From: Leucaena leucocephala
Lineage: Eukaryota > Streptophyta > Magnoliopsida > Fabales > Fabaceae
Length of the DNA: 64,000 nt
NCBI GenBank assembly: GCA_037074615.1
Contig: CM073557.1
Coordinates: 8,882,501-8,946,500 of the forward strand
Direction of reading: 5' to 3'
The notes beneath the pieces were generated by a model, which was given only the letters and a program-made list of their open reading frames with translations, was not told where the DNA came from and made no database searches. Shown piece after piece: positions 24,873 through 35,462 of this stretch; the stretch's first letter is position 1, and every line of letters starts with the position of its first letter. The translations under genes were made by a program, and so were the position numbers.

Positions 24873-27450
24873 TTCAGTTAGTGCTTGGATGCTTAGACGT
24901 GGGATGAAAAATGATTTCGATGATATGGAATTTCTAGACTGTTGGAGGAGGCCGTGGGAGCATAGGAATCGAATTTTTGGAAAAAAAAAATGGTTACTGT
25001 GGTGATGCTTTGGAATGTGTAGAGGGTGAAGTGGGAAAGTTACATAGATGTTCATAGATGAATAAGTATAAGGTTGAAGATGAGTATGAGATTAATTCTT
25101 GCTGAATGAAATTATGAAAAAAAAACCTGATTTAAAGTGATATTTTGAGGCTTTTAAATGCTAAGATAACGATTCAGAGTATTAGAGCATGTTTTGAGAA
25201 AGCTCAAATGATCAATAAACATGTAGGGTAATGGTGACTTGAGCATTGGTTTTAAATCTGATAATTCTTCATATTAGGAAAGGTAATATAAGTGTGTTGA
25301 ATTAAATTTGAAAAGTAAGTTGGAAATTGGAATAAGCTGCTATGTTTGATTTTTGGTCGTTAAGTAAATAATGAAGTATTATACTGATTGTAAGTGATTT
25401 CTTTGCTTTGAGTCTTATAAACTTTGAAAGCAAAGACCCATCATTTCTAGATTGTGCTTACTGAACTGGGTTTTTGAGTTGTGTCAGGCTATCCAAAGAA
25501 CTAAAGCTTGGTGGTTAGGAAATATTGGTTTGGAACCTATAATCTCTATAATCTCTGTTAACACACATATATATATATAGTGTTAGATGTTGGGTTAATG
25601 GATTATAAGAAGATGATTTTTATTTAATCAAGTTCTCTGTTTTGGAAGTATAAAGATAGATTCAGTATTGGAATAAGAAAATATTTTTAATATAGTTGAA
25701 AGTGAGAAATTAAAAGAGGATTAAAAGCTTCATAACATGTGTGTTCGAATGTGTCAAGTGGGATGCATATTGATGATGGGAAAAATTTGGTTCAAGATCG
25801 CTACTTGTTGTTTGAAGTGGTAGGTATTGGACTTTGTGATAAAAAGAAAGGGGGACTTAAAGATTGTTTGTTTTTTTCTGGAAATTGTACAGATTAGTAA
25901 TTGTGATTTGTAGAAAGAGTTTCATGTGATAATTATTTTTTTATTAGGGAGATGGAATCGAATAAAAGAGATAAATGTAAGGGGGTTGAGTTGGGTTGCA
26001 AAAGAACTGTATTATACAATGATTATGTACTAAAGTTTAATACTGATATGCCTGCATAAATATATATAATCTAGGTTTTGATATCTAGTCAAGTCATTAA
26101 GGAATTAAACGAGAAAGAAAACATGAGAAAGTAATTTGGAAGAAGGGACTCCAAGTGTTTGAGTTGCTATAAGGGCAATCAACTTAAGAAGTTTTGGAAC
26201 AATAAGTTATATATATTGAAAGCTCAACAGGTGAGTGAATAACGTCCCATTATAATTCATTTTTAAATGATATTTTAACTATTTGTCATCCTTTTATAAA
26301 TTTATCAATTATGTTAAATGGTATTTAATCAAAGCAAGTTTATTAAAATTATGTCTTTGGATTATTAACAATTAACTGTTTAGATGAAATAAGGATTTTA
26401 TTTATGTTACTTCGATTTTTGTTTATTAAATGATCATTCATGAATTTTAAAGGAAATCTTTGAAATGCTCTTTTGAACCTTCATGCTGGGGTTTATGATC
26501 TTTATGAGTTTATGCTATGAAGAGATTATTTTGCTTACTAAAGGTAAATTGACCCCAAGTATGTTTGAAAATATTTTATGAGGACCGAATATAGAACGCT
26601 GATTACTAACAACAGTACTATTGGTCCTCGGTGTACTATGGTTAAACTTGACCTCGATGGATATTTGTGAGTATGGTACTCACGCGGGATATTCGTGAGA
26701 TTTATTCTCGCGCCTGGTATTTGTGGGTTTTGTACCTACGCTTGTTATTCGTGGCTTTTGCACCTGTGCCTATTTTCGTGGTTTCGAGCCACGCCAGAAT
26801 AGTTAGTTACCCTCGTGGATTGTGTGTCCACGCCAGATAATTCATTTTGTTGAAACCTTATGAAAAGTTGAGATTTACAAATTATTGTTTTAAACGGATT
26901 TCCTTAAATAAAATATTTTTTCTAGATATTTGGTTTGATTTGATTAATGATTTTTAAACAATTTCATTATTGCTATGATTCTATATTCTGAAAATTTAGA
27001 TTCATCTACAAGCTTTATTATTTGTAGTTCAATATGTTTTAAATTGTTTCTTTTTGCATTTTAAATATAATTTTTTATAATGTGATGTTATTCACCGGTA
27101 GATTATTTTGGCCTCAGATATCACCGTTGCCCTTGTACCTCCAACGAAACAGAGAAGGTTCTCACAGTTAATCCAAAACCTATAGGTGCTCCACGTAGTT
27201 TATAGGCAGGATTCCTGACCTCTTGTTTTTTTCGAGATGTATGAACAATTATACCATGATTATACATGGTATGGTCTGGTATGGTCTTTATGATTTTGAA
27301 AAATATAAATATGTTCACATATAATAAATAATCAAATAGTTTATGCATGTCTAAGAGTATTAATATATTAATTATGATATTTAAAGACTTACGGAATGTG
27401 AGGTCTCTCATATTCTGTGCCAGTCACTCTTATGTTTTTGGGGCGTGACA
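23712..27450 (+). repeat. Left LTR of the LARD-like element (3739 bp)
   Basis: The 5' 250 bp and the 3' 1270 bp are colinear with the right LTR. The middle contains a GC-richer block at 24140-24380 with GAGAGAGAG-type and ACGACGACC-type words that looks like a promoter/leader (R-U5-like) region. It also holds a TA dinucleotide run at about 24840-24870. No protein is encoded. Confidence 0.75.
26667..26832 (+). repeat. Serial short-hairpin array in the left LTR
   Basis: Successive units with about 28-bp spacing each hold an inverted pair. They are GTGAGTA/TACTCAC (26667-26683), CGTGAGA/TCTCGCG with one G-U (26694-26712), GTGGGT/ACCTAC with one G-U (26723-26739), a weak unit near 26750, CGTGGTT/AGCCACG with one G-U (26777-26793) and CGTGGA/TCCACG (26814-26832). 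Stem bases differ between units while pairing is kept. The homologous segment of the right LTR (about 31768-31935) is eroded, mostly by C-to-T and G-to-A changes. Confidence 0.7.
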
Positions 27451-27453
27451 ATT

Positions 27454-27466
27454 TGGTATCAAAGCC
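27454..27466 (+). other. Primer-binding site of the LARD-like element
   Basis: TGGTATCAAAGCC lies three bases after the left LTR. It differs by one base from the initiator-Met-tRNA-complementary TGGTATCAGAGCC used by many plant LTR elements. It fixes the element orientation as plus. Confidence 0.75.
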
Positions 27467-30345
27467 TAGGTTTCCTATAGTTATATGGAGCAATGATTCT
27501 TCTATGAGGTTTCAATTATCATTATGAACCCGGGCATAATCATAGTCGAGGTGTCATTGAAGGCCTTTTAGGTGGTTCAGTGCCTTTCTTGTCTATGATA
27601 CTTATGTTTTTATATAAGTCACACACATATATAGAATGTTGCCCTTTTCCTCTTTGTTTGCTTGTGGGTGCGGATTGGGAAATTGTGGTTTTTCTTTTAA
27701 TTGGTGTTTGATTTGAGCTTTAGCAAGGCTTGTAAGAAAAATTTGGATTTATAGTTAAATATATGAAATTGGGGCTGTGATTTTAAGAAGAATAGTTTGG
27801 GGTTTGTCAAATTGAATGTACATTGTGTGTTTGATAAAATGTTTGAAAGGACACATGTTTATTATGGGTGGAAAATTTCACCTTGTAATTTTGGTTGATA
27901 GAAGTGACAAGGAAATGATTTGAGTTCTGTTTTGTTTTGTTTGAATCTAACACAAGTTGTGTTAAGAAAGGAATTTATGGAATTATGTAAATAAATACTA
28001 TGAAAAGTGTAGAAGTCATAGAACAAAATATAGGTGTATGTGTGTATTGCTGTCAAGGAAATAGTTAGGGTCAATGTTAGAATTGGATAAATGGTTTATA
28101 GGTATAAGGGAGATCCTGTTTTCTTGGTATTGGTTATCACTGAAGAAAGAAGATATTAAAATGATGGTTATGAAGCTAGAAATTTTCAGATTTGAAGTAA
28201 ACGTTGTTGTTTCAAGTAGTAAGGTTTTGAACTTTTAGGAACTAATGATTTGAGGATGATTAAATGGTGAAATTATGAGCTGGATTTATGTGAAAGAATT
28301 ACCTTTGCTTGTAGAGTTTGAGCTTGTAATTTGCTTTAGTGTTGTAATTTCAGCTTCTTTGGGAATGAGATGCATAACAGATTATTTAATGCATACATAA
28401 AGATTATCTGCCATTATAAAGTGATTTCTTAATTGAGGTTTTCGTATATGTCTTGGTGATTTTCGATCCTTGTAATCGGTGGTAATATAAGGGTAAATGA
28501 TAGTTTCCTTTGCTCGGTTTGGTGTTGATTTGTGGAATGCATAGACTTCAATCTTGTGAATAAGAGGCATTGGTTTAGAGAATGAATGTTTTGAGAAGGT
28601 ATAACAAAGTATTTAAGAGACATTTAAGTGAGGATTGAATTAAGGTTTAGAAGCTGGAAATTTATATATAGCTTCTTGTTTGATGTTTGAGGAAGTTAAA
28701 TGCTTATTATTGGTAATAGTTGAAATGTTGTTTGAGGTCTGTAAGAGAACTCCAAATATGTATCCTTCTTTAGAGGTAATGATAATATGCTTGAGTTAAA
28801 GCTAGAAAAAGAGTTTGAGGTTAGTTTTGAGTTTCTTAATCTCCAATATAATATTTGAGGGAGCACTTAGAAATTAGAAGTTCAAGAAGAGCTTTATTGT
28901 TTTAATGGTTATAGTGTAATCAAGCTATATAGAATTAGAATTGAAGTTGAGAAATGATATATTTATTTGATACTTCTAAATTTTGTAATATAATTCTGGC
29001 ATAATATTCTTGAAGATGGAATTTTGTTGGATTATATTAGGAAGTTTTAAAGGACTAAATTTATGGATTTGACTTGGAGTAATAGAATTTTAAATTCCAC
29101 TTTTGTGAGTGCGTTGCCACTTATTGAATGTTGGCTATTAGATTTTGGGAATGTGGACTAATACCTTATATCATTTTAGATCCAATTACTTGATTACTTG
29201 TTGACTATCTGGTGATCTTTTTGTAGCAGGTCTAAGTTATTGGGTTGCTAAAACAAAACTGGTTTCAAATTGTACTTGGTGGAATTAGCTGAAATCTAAT
29301 ACATAAATTGGTTTGGTTATAACTTTTAGGCAGAACATCATAATTTGGATGATTCATAAGTTTGTTGAAATTTGGAGTCTAAGTGTGATATTAGACCATA
29401 TTTCCTAGGTAAAAGATCGACTTTGGTTGGTGCATATGAAAGGTTTGGTTAAAGCTTATAGAATAACTCATTAACACTGTTTCATTTAAAGGATTACTGT
29501 TTCAGAAACATAGGCATGAGTTTCCTTAATAGTTATATAAAAAAGTTTAAATGTTGATTATGTTAAATTCCTAGAGGCAAAGATTTTAGTAAAGATCTAC
29601 TGTTTTAAGATATTTTAATAAGAGATAAGGAAATAAATGAGTTAGTAAATGGCCACAATATAGTTGAAGAATAAAAGTTTTTTTTTTGAAATTAATTGGA
29701 AACATTATAAATATTAAATAAGTTTTTTAAATGATAGTTAAAGCTTTTATCAAAGCTGTTTGGGTGATGATTGAGGTTGATGTATTGTGGTTTGATTTTG
29801 GGAATTATTATAAACTTGGTAGGTTGGCTGAAATTTGAGGCTTAGAAGTGATGAAATATTCACTAAGTTGAATTGAAAATGGGAGCAATGAGTAAGTTAT
29901 GCCAAATTATAATATGATAATTTCAATGTTGATTGAAGTCAATGATTTTTGAAGTTTTGAAAATAGGAAAATGGAATAAAGTAGTTGATTATTAGTGTTA
30001 ATCAACTAGCAATTGCTCTATATGTTTATTATATATTACTTTTCATTGAGTCCCTCCCTTTTTCGTACCTAACCGATCAATATATATGATGTTTCACGTA
30101 AATGGACTTATGTTGATTCTAAAACTGAGGTTTTGACCATTGGAACAGTTTTTTTGAAGAATTAGCTGATAGAATTTTATGTTGTCTAGCATGATAAGAA
30201 GGGTTAAAAGGAAATTCTTTTACGTTACCAAACAATCACTAAGTCATTGCCATAACTGATATGTGAAGGTCATAATGATTAGATGAGTTAGGTAGAGAGA
30301 CGATGATGAAAATTTTCTATAAGTAAAGGAAGCTATGAGTTTGAA
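27467..30345 (+). other. Internal region of the LARD-like element, noncoding
   Basis: I see no gag-pol motif, RNA gene or host gene in this stretch. Open frames are below about 100 codons and carry no recognisable domain. Confidence 0.6.
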
Positions 30346-30498
30346 GGGCCGGCTTGGCTTAGCGGTAAGCTAGCTTGCTGTGGGGTCTGACGTCGCGGGT
30401 TCGAATCAGCCTCTCTGCGAAGCAGGGGTAAGGCTGCCTAGTATATTCCTTTCCCCAGCACCCCCACCAAGTGGGGACTCGAACTGGGTTGGCCGTTT
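30346..30498 (+). mobile_element. Au-type SINE (tRNA-derived)
   Basis: The 5' part has RNA polymerase III promoter boxes: an A-box-like TGGCTTAGCGGTAAG and a B box GGGTTCGAATC. The 3' part has the features I associate with the plant Au SINE: CTCTCTGCGAAGCAGGGGTA, AGGCTGCCTA, CCCCAGCACCCC, GTGGG(G)A and a T-rich terminus. An 18-bp direct repeat AAAGGAAGCTATGAGTTT flanks it (30325-30342 and 30499-30516). It is a SINE and not a tRNA gene. Confidence 0.9.
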
Positions 30499-30626
30499 AA
30501 AGGAAGCTATGAGTTTAGAGTTAAGAGATTCCTCGTTAGAAAATAATGGCTAAGAGTGGCCCTTTAAAGGAAGCTATGAGTTTAGAGTTAAGAGATTCCT
30601 CGTTAGAAAATAATGGCTAAGAGTGG
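30499..30626 (+). repeat. 61-bp tandem duplication at the SINE 3' junction
   Basis: Copies at 30499-30559 and 30566-30626 are identical, separated by CCCTTT. Both begin with the SINE target-site sequence. The CCCTTT linker resembles the last bases of the SINE (GCCGTTT here), so the duplication probably arose after insertion. Confidence 0.85.
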
Positions 30627-31014
30627 AATAGACCAAATAGCAGAAGAGATCTATGCCTTGGTACAAAGTTAAAGTAGTGACTTAAGCCTAAGGTGGCCTA
30701 CAGAGAACAAGGTGACATGACAAGGTCTCTCCCTGTCCCATCTAGATTCAGTAAAGGTGATAAGATTTGTAAGAGTTAAAGTAAAGCTAATACAAAACAA
30801 ACATGATATTAAGACAAGTGGTTATAACATAGAGTAAGAAGCTCGGACAGTTAGGATGGCATGGTGAAGGAATCAAGAAAAGATTTGGGGAGGATATGAC
30901 AAGGCACAAGTTTAAAAAAAAAATAAATAAGAAAAGCTTCTTATGGCATGAAGTCACTAAAGTGCTACAAAGCATGTTTTAAATTTTAAATTTTGAGGAC
31001 GAAATTTATTTAAT

Positions 31015-31025
31015 AGAAGGAGAAT
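31015..31025 (+). other. Polypurine tract of the LARD-like element
   Basis: AGAAGGAGAAT abuts the right LTR start TGTAACATC. It serves as the plus-strand primer site in reverse transcription. Confidence 0.6.
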
Positions 31026-32525
31026 TGTAACATCTTAAATTTTTATAAAAGGAATTTATAATGAATGGTTAATGTCAATAGTATTTTTTTAAAAAAAATT
31101 CAAAAAGTTTCAAAGGTTAAATTTTAGGAAAAGGATAAAAGAAAAAATATATATTTTTTGAAATTTAGAAAAATTAAGGAAAGTCATGAAATAGATGTTT
31201 TGGGGATCTAGGAAACTATGGAAGAGTTTATTTCTCTAAAAACTAAATAAATGATTCAAAAGCTATTTTAGAACAATAGGTTTAGAACTGAATAAGAAGT
31301 TTTGGAACAATGTTACATATATTGAAAGCTAACAGATGATTGAATAATATTCTATTATAATTTATTTTTGAATGGTATTTTAGCCATTTGTTATATTTTT
31401 ATAAATTTATCAATTCTATTAAATGTTATTTAATCAAAGCAAGTTTATTAAAATTATATTTTTGGATTATTGACAATTAACTGTTTAAATGAAATCAAGA
31501 TTTTATTTATGTTACTATGAGTTTTGTTTATTAAATGATCATTCATGAATTTTAAAAAAAATCTTTAAAATGTTCTTTTAAACCTTCATGCTGGGTTCTA
31601 TGATCTTTATGTGTTTATGTTATAAAGAGAATATTTTGCTTACTAAAGGTAAATTGACCCTAAACATACTTGAAAATATTTTACGAGGACTTAATCCATA
31701 ATGTTAGTTATTAACAGTAGTATTATTAGTCCTTGATGTACTATAATTAAATTCAAACTCGATAGATATTTGTGAGCATAGTATTCATGTCGGATATTCG
31801 TGAGATTTATCCTTGCGCATGTTATTTGTAGGTCTTGTATTTGCGCTTGTTATTCATTTCGCACCTATGCCTGTTTTTGTGGTTTTAAGCCATGTTAGAA
31901 TGAATAGTTACTCTCGTGAACTGTATCCATGGTAGATAATTTGTTCTGTTGAGCCCTAAGAAAATTGTGATTTACGAATTATTGTTTTAAATGGATTTTC
32001 TTAAATAAAATATTTTTTTAGATATTTAGTTTGATTTGATTAATAATTTTTATACAGTTTTATTATTGTTATGATTATATATTATGGAAATTTGGATTCA
32101 TCTATAAGTTTTATTATTTGTAGTTAAATATGTTTTAAATTGTTTTTTTTCACATTTTAAATATTATTTTTTATGATGGGATGTTATTCACCGATAGGTT
32201 ATTTTGGCCTCAGATATCACCATCGGCTTTGTACCTCCAACGAAATAGAGAAGACTCTCACAGTTAATCTAAAACCTATAGGTACTCCACGTAGTTTATA
32301 GGTAGATTTTTTAATCTCGTCTTTTCGAAATGTATGAATAATTATACATGGTATGGTATGGCCTTTATAATTTTGAAAAATATAAATATATTCACATATA
32401 ATAAATAATAAAATAGTTTATGCATGTATAAGATTATTAATATATTAATTATGATATTTAAAGATTTATATAATGTAAAAATTTTTATATCCTGTGCTGA
32501 TCACCTTTATTTTTTGGACGTGACA
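31026..32525 (+). repeat. Right LTR of the LARD-like element (1500 bp, internally deleted)
   Basis: It is colinear with both ends of the left LTR but lacks its middle 2.2 kb; the break lies near 31265-31290. Many differences from the left LTR are transitions of the kind expected from methylated-cytosine decay. Confidence 0.75.
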
Positions 32526-32550
32526 TAAAGTATGCCTGAAACCTTGTACA
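32526..32550 (+). mobile_element. Solo copia LTR, right part
   Basis: TAAAGTATGCCTGAAACC followed by TTGTACA matches the 3' end of the copia LTRs at about 12805-12829 and 20411-20435. It restores the LTR split at 23711 and ends in CA next to an A-run. Confidence 0.55.
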
Positions 32551-33168
32551 AAAAAAAAAAGCAAGAAGGTTTTTAGCTCATTCTCTACCAACCATTTGAA
32601 CTTTTTCATCGCTCCACACTAAGCAACCTCCTTTCTCTAATTGTTGCCCTTGCTCCCTAAGTTTCATAATGAGTTCTTGTGCACCATGATTCTCTGCAAG
32701 GAACCTCTTCATCACATCTTTATACCATGGAAATTATCGAATTGCGCTGATTTGAATGGAGGGGCAAGCTTTTTCTTCAAGAACCTTGACAAGTACCTGG
32801 CTTCCTAAAGTCAGCATAATGAAACATCATAAAAGACGACTCAGGCCAGTAATGAAAACACTTCAATGCAATCAAGCTAATCCTCGTGCCCAAAAATACT
32901 ACAAAAGCCAAAATTACATGAATAGGCTCACTGCTAGACGTACTCCAATGCACTGAACGAGTTTTTCCAAAAGAAATGATAAAACATCTTCCACAAATAT
33001 TGATGACATTGATTCCTCATGTATTATTACCTCCCAGTTATTGTCAATACTACATTCAATGGATTAAATCTCTATCCCTATCATGGAAGCATGCGGTGAT
33101 TCATCTGCGTTAAACGCGGACGCCAGCCAATAAAGAGAGTAGAGCGAACTCAACAAAAAGCATCTCAC

Positions 33169-33286
33169 CTCGGGGACTTTACAATACAGTTGCACTTCTC
33201 GCAGTAAAACCCATCTCCATTCGGAATGACCTTCCCGTCAACCCTACACGAATTGTAGAACCAAACCCGACCAAGGCTAATATCCA
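33169..33286 (-). pseudogene. RPA70-like zinc-ribbon exon (probable gene fragment)
   Basis: A 118-bp exon-like segment is bounded by an AG acceptor (33288-33287) and a GTGAGA donor (33168 downward). It reads RVWFYNSC ... GDGFYCEKCN ... VKSPR, closely matching the C-terminal zinc ribbon of replication protein A large subunits (pattern W-Y-N-S-C-x2-C ... G-D-x-F-Y-C-x2-C-N). The second Cys of the first pair reads Asp here, so the ribbon lacks one ligand. RPA70 binds single-stranded DNA, and RPA-like genes are also carried by plant Helitrons. I could not find the expected OB-fold exons on either side, so a fragment or pseudogene is more likely than an intact gene. Confidence 0.5.
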
Positions 33287-33449
33287 CTGTATTAGTCAGA
33301 ACAGCAACGATCTAACCCTAGGGGAGCAACAGACACTAACAGGCATAGCGAACCCAAACTTAAATTAGTCCTTGTGGCAAACAAGCCTTAGGCCCAACAT
33401 GTAACGCAGCAAGGTCCCTCTTATCAGTAATCACAAGCAATGGGGGTTA

Positions 33450-33722
33450 CTCATCGTCCGTGGGTTCAGCTGGCGAAGGGGTAAGACATGCGACCATTTG
33501 GAGTGTGTTCGAACTCTGGAGAGTACCGTTTTGGTGTGGTTCTAGTCACGGCGCTTGGAGAGACATCTTAGCTCTTAGGTGTCTAAGTTTATGCCTAAGG
33601 GTAATAGACGGTTCACCCTGCCCGATATTGGTATCGCCTAGGAGGAAGGGAGACTTCGCCCTGTCCTTGGATCGTGGGTGAGCCTAATCTCTTTCTAAAA
33701 ATTTTTGTACCAAAAAAAAAAT
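33450..33722 (+). mobile_element. tRNA-derived SINE 1 (inner), about 270 bp, A-tail
   Basis: The 5' part has an A-box-like AGCTGGCGAAGGGGTAAG and a B-box-like GTGTTCGAACTC, and the 3' end is an A-run (about 33710-33720). Flanking direct repeats AAGCAATGGGGGTTA (33435-33449) and AAGCAATAGGGGTTA (33723-33737) differ at one position. The sequence does not resemble the Au SINE at 30346. Confidence 0.65.
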
Positions 33723-33728
33723 AAGCAA

Positions 33729-33917
33729 TAGGGGTTAGTTCAAGTGGTAAGCGATTCAGTATCATTTAAATGAGGTCTTGAGTTTGAGCCTTGGCATATG
33801 CAAAAAATCCCTGTTAAGAGACTCACTTACTATAGTCAGGTGTGCGTCGCGGGTCGAATCTGGATGTAGTCGGAAAAAAATTCTGATGAATCAGGTGGGC
33901 AACTAAAAATAATAAAG
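33729..33917 (+). mobile_element. tRNA-derived SINE 2 (outer), about 190 bp
   Basis: It has A-box-like GGTTAGTTCAAGTGGTAAG and B-box-like GGTCTTGAGTTTGAGCC, followed by a typical SINE body. Its target duplication GTAATCACAAGCAA is split by SINE 1: one copy lies at 33427-33440 and the other at 33918-33931. SINE 1 therefore inserted later, at the junction between SINE 2 and its left target copy. Confidence 0.65.
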
Positions 33918-34010
33918 GTAATCACAAGCAACTCGTCAGCAAGGCTCAAGGTATTCTGGGGAGCGAGAACCTCAGGAGGATGATCAAACCCGGAGTCAAC
34001 CTCACGTAAT

Positions 34011-35462
34011 CTGCACAAATACCAGGGAATGAATATGAAGGCACACCCAACAGTGGTGAAAATTCATTAAAGTGATAAAAAGGACACAGTACTTTACAGT
34101 TTACAGACTTTTCAACTAAGCGGTCTACTTTTGGCAATGAGGGGTTAATGAGCAACCCACTACGCACCCAACCATGTATACTATAGCCCTAGACAAAAGC
34201 AGTAAAAGCAGTAAAATAATTTGAATAAATATTTATTCCTAATATTTTTAACTCCCCATATCATCCATTATCTCGGTACTCTATAGGAAACTGACATAAA
34301 AACTAATCTAAAATTTGAATGCTACCTCAGACATCTATCGGAAAAGATTAAAGTTAAAGAGATGAAGCCTGTATCATCAAAGAAGTAACGGGGAATGGAT
34401 ATCTAAACCGTACATACTTGAAGATCGAGTGTGAAGGTTCTATGAAGCTCTATCAAAAGAAATCTGGTCAGAATTCACGTTGAACACGATGCGCAATTAA
34501 ATCTTGTTTCCTGACTTCGACTAGAAAGAAGAAAGAATTGATAATAGGAAAATTAGTTGAATAGATCCATATATTCTTTTTTCATGGAAAATTACTTGGG
34601 TAGAGTCCCAGGTTACTTGGAAAGTTCGTCCTTTTTCTTGGACTACATCTCCTTGCCTTCTTCATCAAAGATTTTTAAATTCCTCAAATATTCGATGGCC
34701 CTACCACAATCACTTGCTTTCATTTTGTTCTTGATATGCGCTTCCACTTCCTCCTGTTTCACTCTTGACTGGACAACAACGGACTGGACTAGGACAAACA
34801 CATATATACCTGGCACCCTCACCCCACGAACATTAACCCATTAAGCAACCACCCCACCTTGCCCGACACACGCGCCACCCCACAACAACGTGTCGCGAGG
34901 AGCGCTGGAAAAGTACGACGGTTAATAATACAGATAATATATATAAAGGGGGCATCCTGACGTGGCACACCGTGTGATCAGCTTTAAATCCGGTTACTTT
35001 ATATATAAAGATAATGATTCTATAAAATTGAAACTGATAAATGATTAGTAAAATTGCATTTAAGTTCTATCCAAGAAATTTAATTGCAGAGAAATTTTAA
35101 ATAATTATTAAATGGCTATGAAGTCTAACAAATTTTTTTTCAAATTGTGAAATGATGGAACTGCTCTTAAAAAAATATCTCAATTATTATTTTTTGACCC
35201 CAAGTTGTTATTCCTTTCTTTAGGGGTTGTCATTTACATAGTTTGAGTTGTTTTTTTTTTTTGCTTGAAATGTTATTTTCCCCATAGAGTTGTCAATCAT
35301 ATTGCTTGATTTTTTTTTTCAGGAGTTGTTTTGTCATTTCACAATTCAAAACAATTAATTCCAAATCCTGTGGGACTTCACTGTTATTTGATAATTTCCT
35401 AGGACTTATCTACAATTAGATTCCTTGTATATGACTTAAATGCAATTTTTCATAAATGATTT
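34011..35462. other. Gene-remnant flank with promoter-like or Helitron-end-like sequence
   Basis: No complete gene. On the minus strand a short frame (MKASDCGRAIEYLRNLKIF, ending within 26 codons) lies near 34720-34640. It is preceded by a TATA-like TATATATG and a GC-rich stretch (34850-34920) unlike the surrounding AT-rich DNA. Around 34940-35015 a block with CTTTATATATAAAG, CCACGTCA and TTTATATATATT resembles either a promoter or a Helitron 5' end. Confidence 0.35.

Larger units (their letters stand above)
23712..32525 (+). mobile_element. LARD-like non-autonomous Ty3/gypsy LTR element, 8.8 kb
   Basis: The termini TG...CA are TGTAACATC and CGTGACA. The target duplication TAAAG is exact (23707-23711 and 32526-32530). 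The left LTR is 23712-27450, the internal region 27451-31025 and the right LTR 31026-32525. A primer site follows the left LTR, and a polypurine tract plus the gypsy-type lead-in TTGAGGACGAAATT precedes the right LTR. No gag, protease, RT or integrase motif was found on either strand of the internal region, which fits a large retrotransposon derivative mobilised in trans. The LTRs are unequal: a segment equivalent to about 23961-26188 of the left copy is absent from the right. Confidence 0.8.
33355..34010 (-). pseudogene. Exon-like frame interrupted by two nested SINEs
   Basis: After an acceptor-like TTTGTGCAG (about 34019-34011) a frame opens with LREVDSGFDHPPEVL and continues to the SINE target site at 33931. 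Removing both SINEs and one target copy lets the same frame run on past 33427 to a TAA near 33360, about 50 codons in all. I do not recognise the protein. It lies on the same strand as the RPA-like exon and may belong to the same remnant. Confidence 0.4.

Noticed and set aside
30346..30420. tRNA-like sequence with A and B boxes, possible tRNA gene
   Set aside because: It lacks a complete cloverleaf, is followed by the Au SINE body and T-rich end, and has an 18-bp target duplication, so it is a SINE head.
33460..33681. 73-codon open frame on the plus strand
   Set aside because: It coincides with SINE 1, a noncoding RNA polymerase III-type element.
32551..35019. Complete Helitron covering the RPA-like block
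   Set aside because: A 5'-end-like block is visible, but I could not find a CTRR 3' end with the required hairpin, so only a weak finding is reported.
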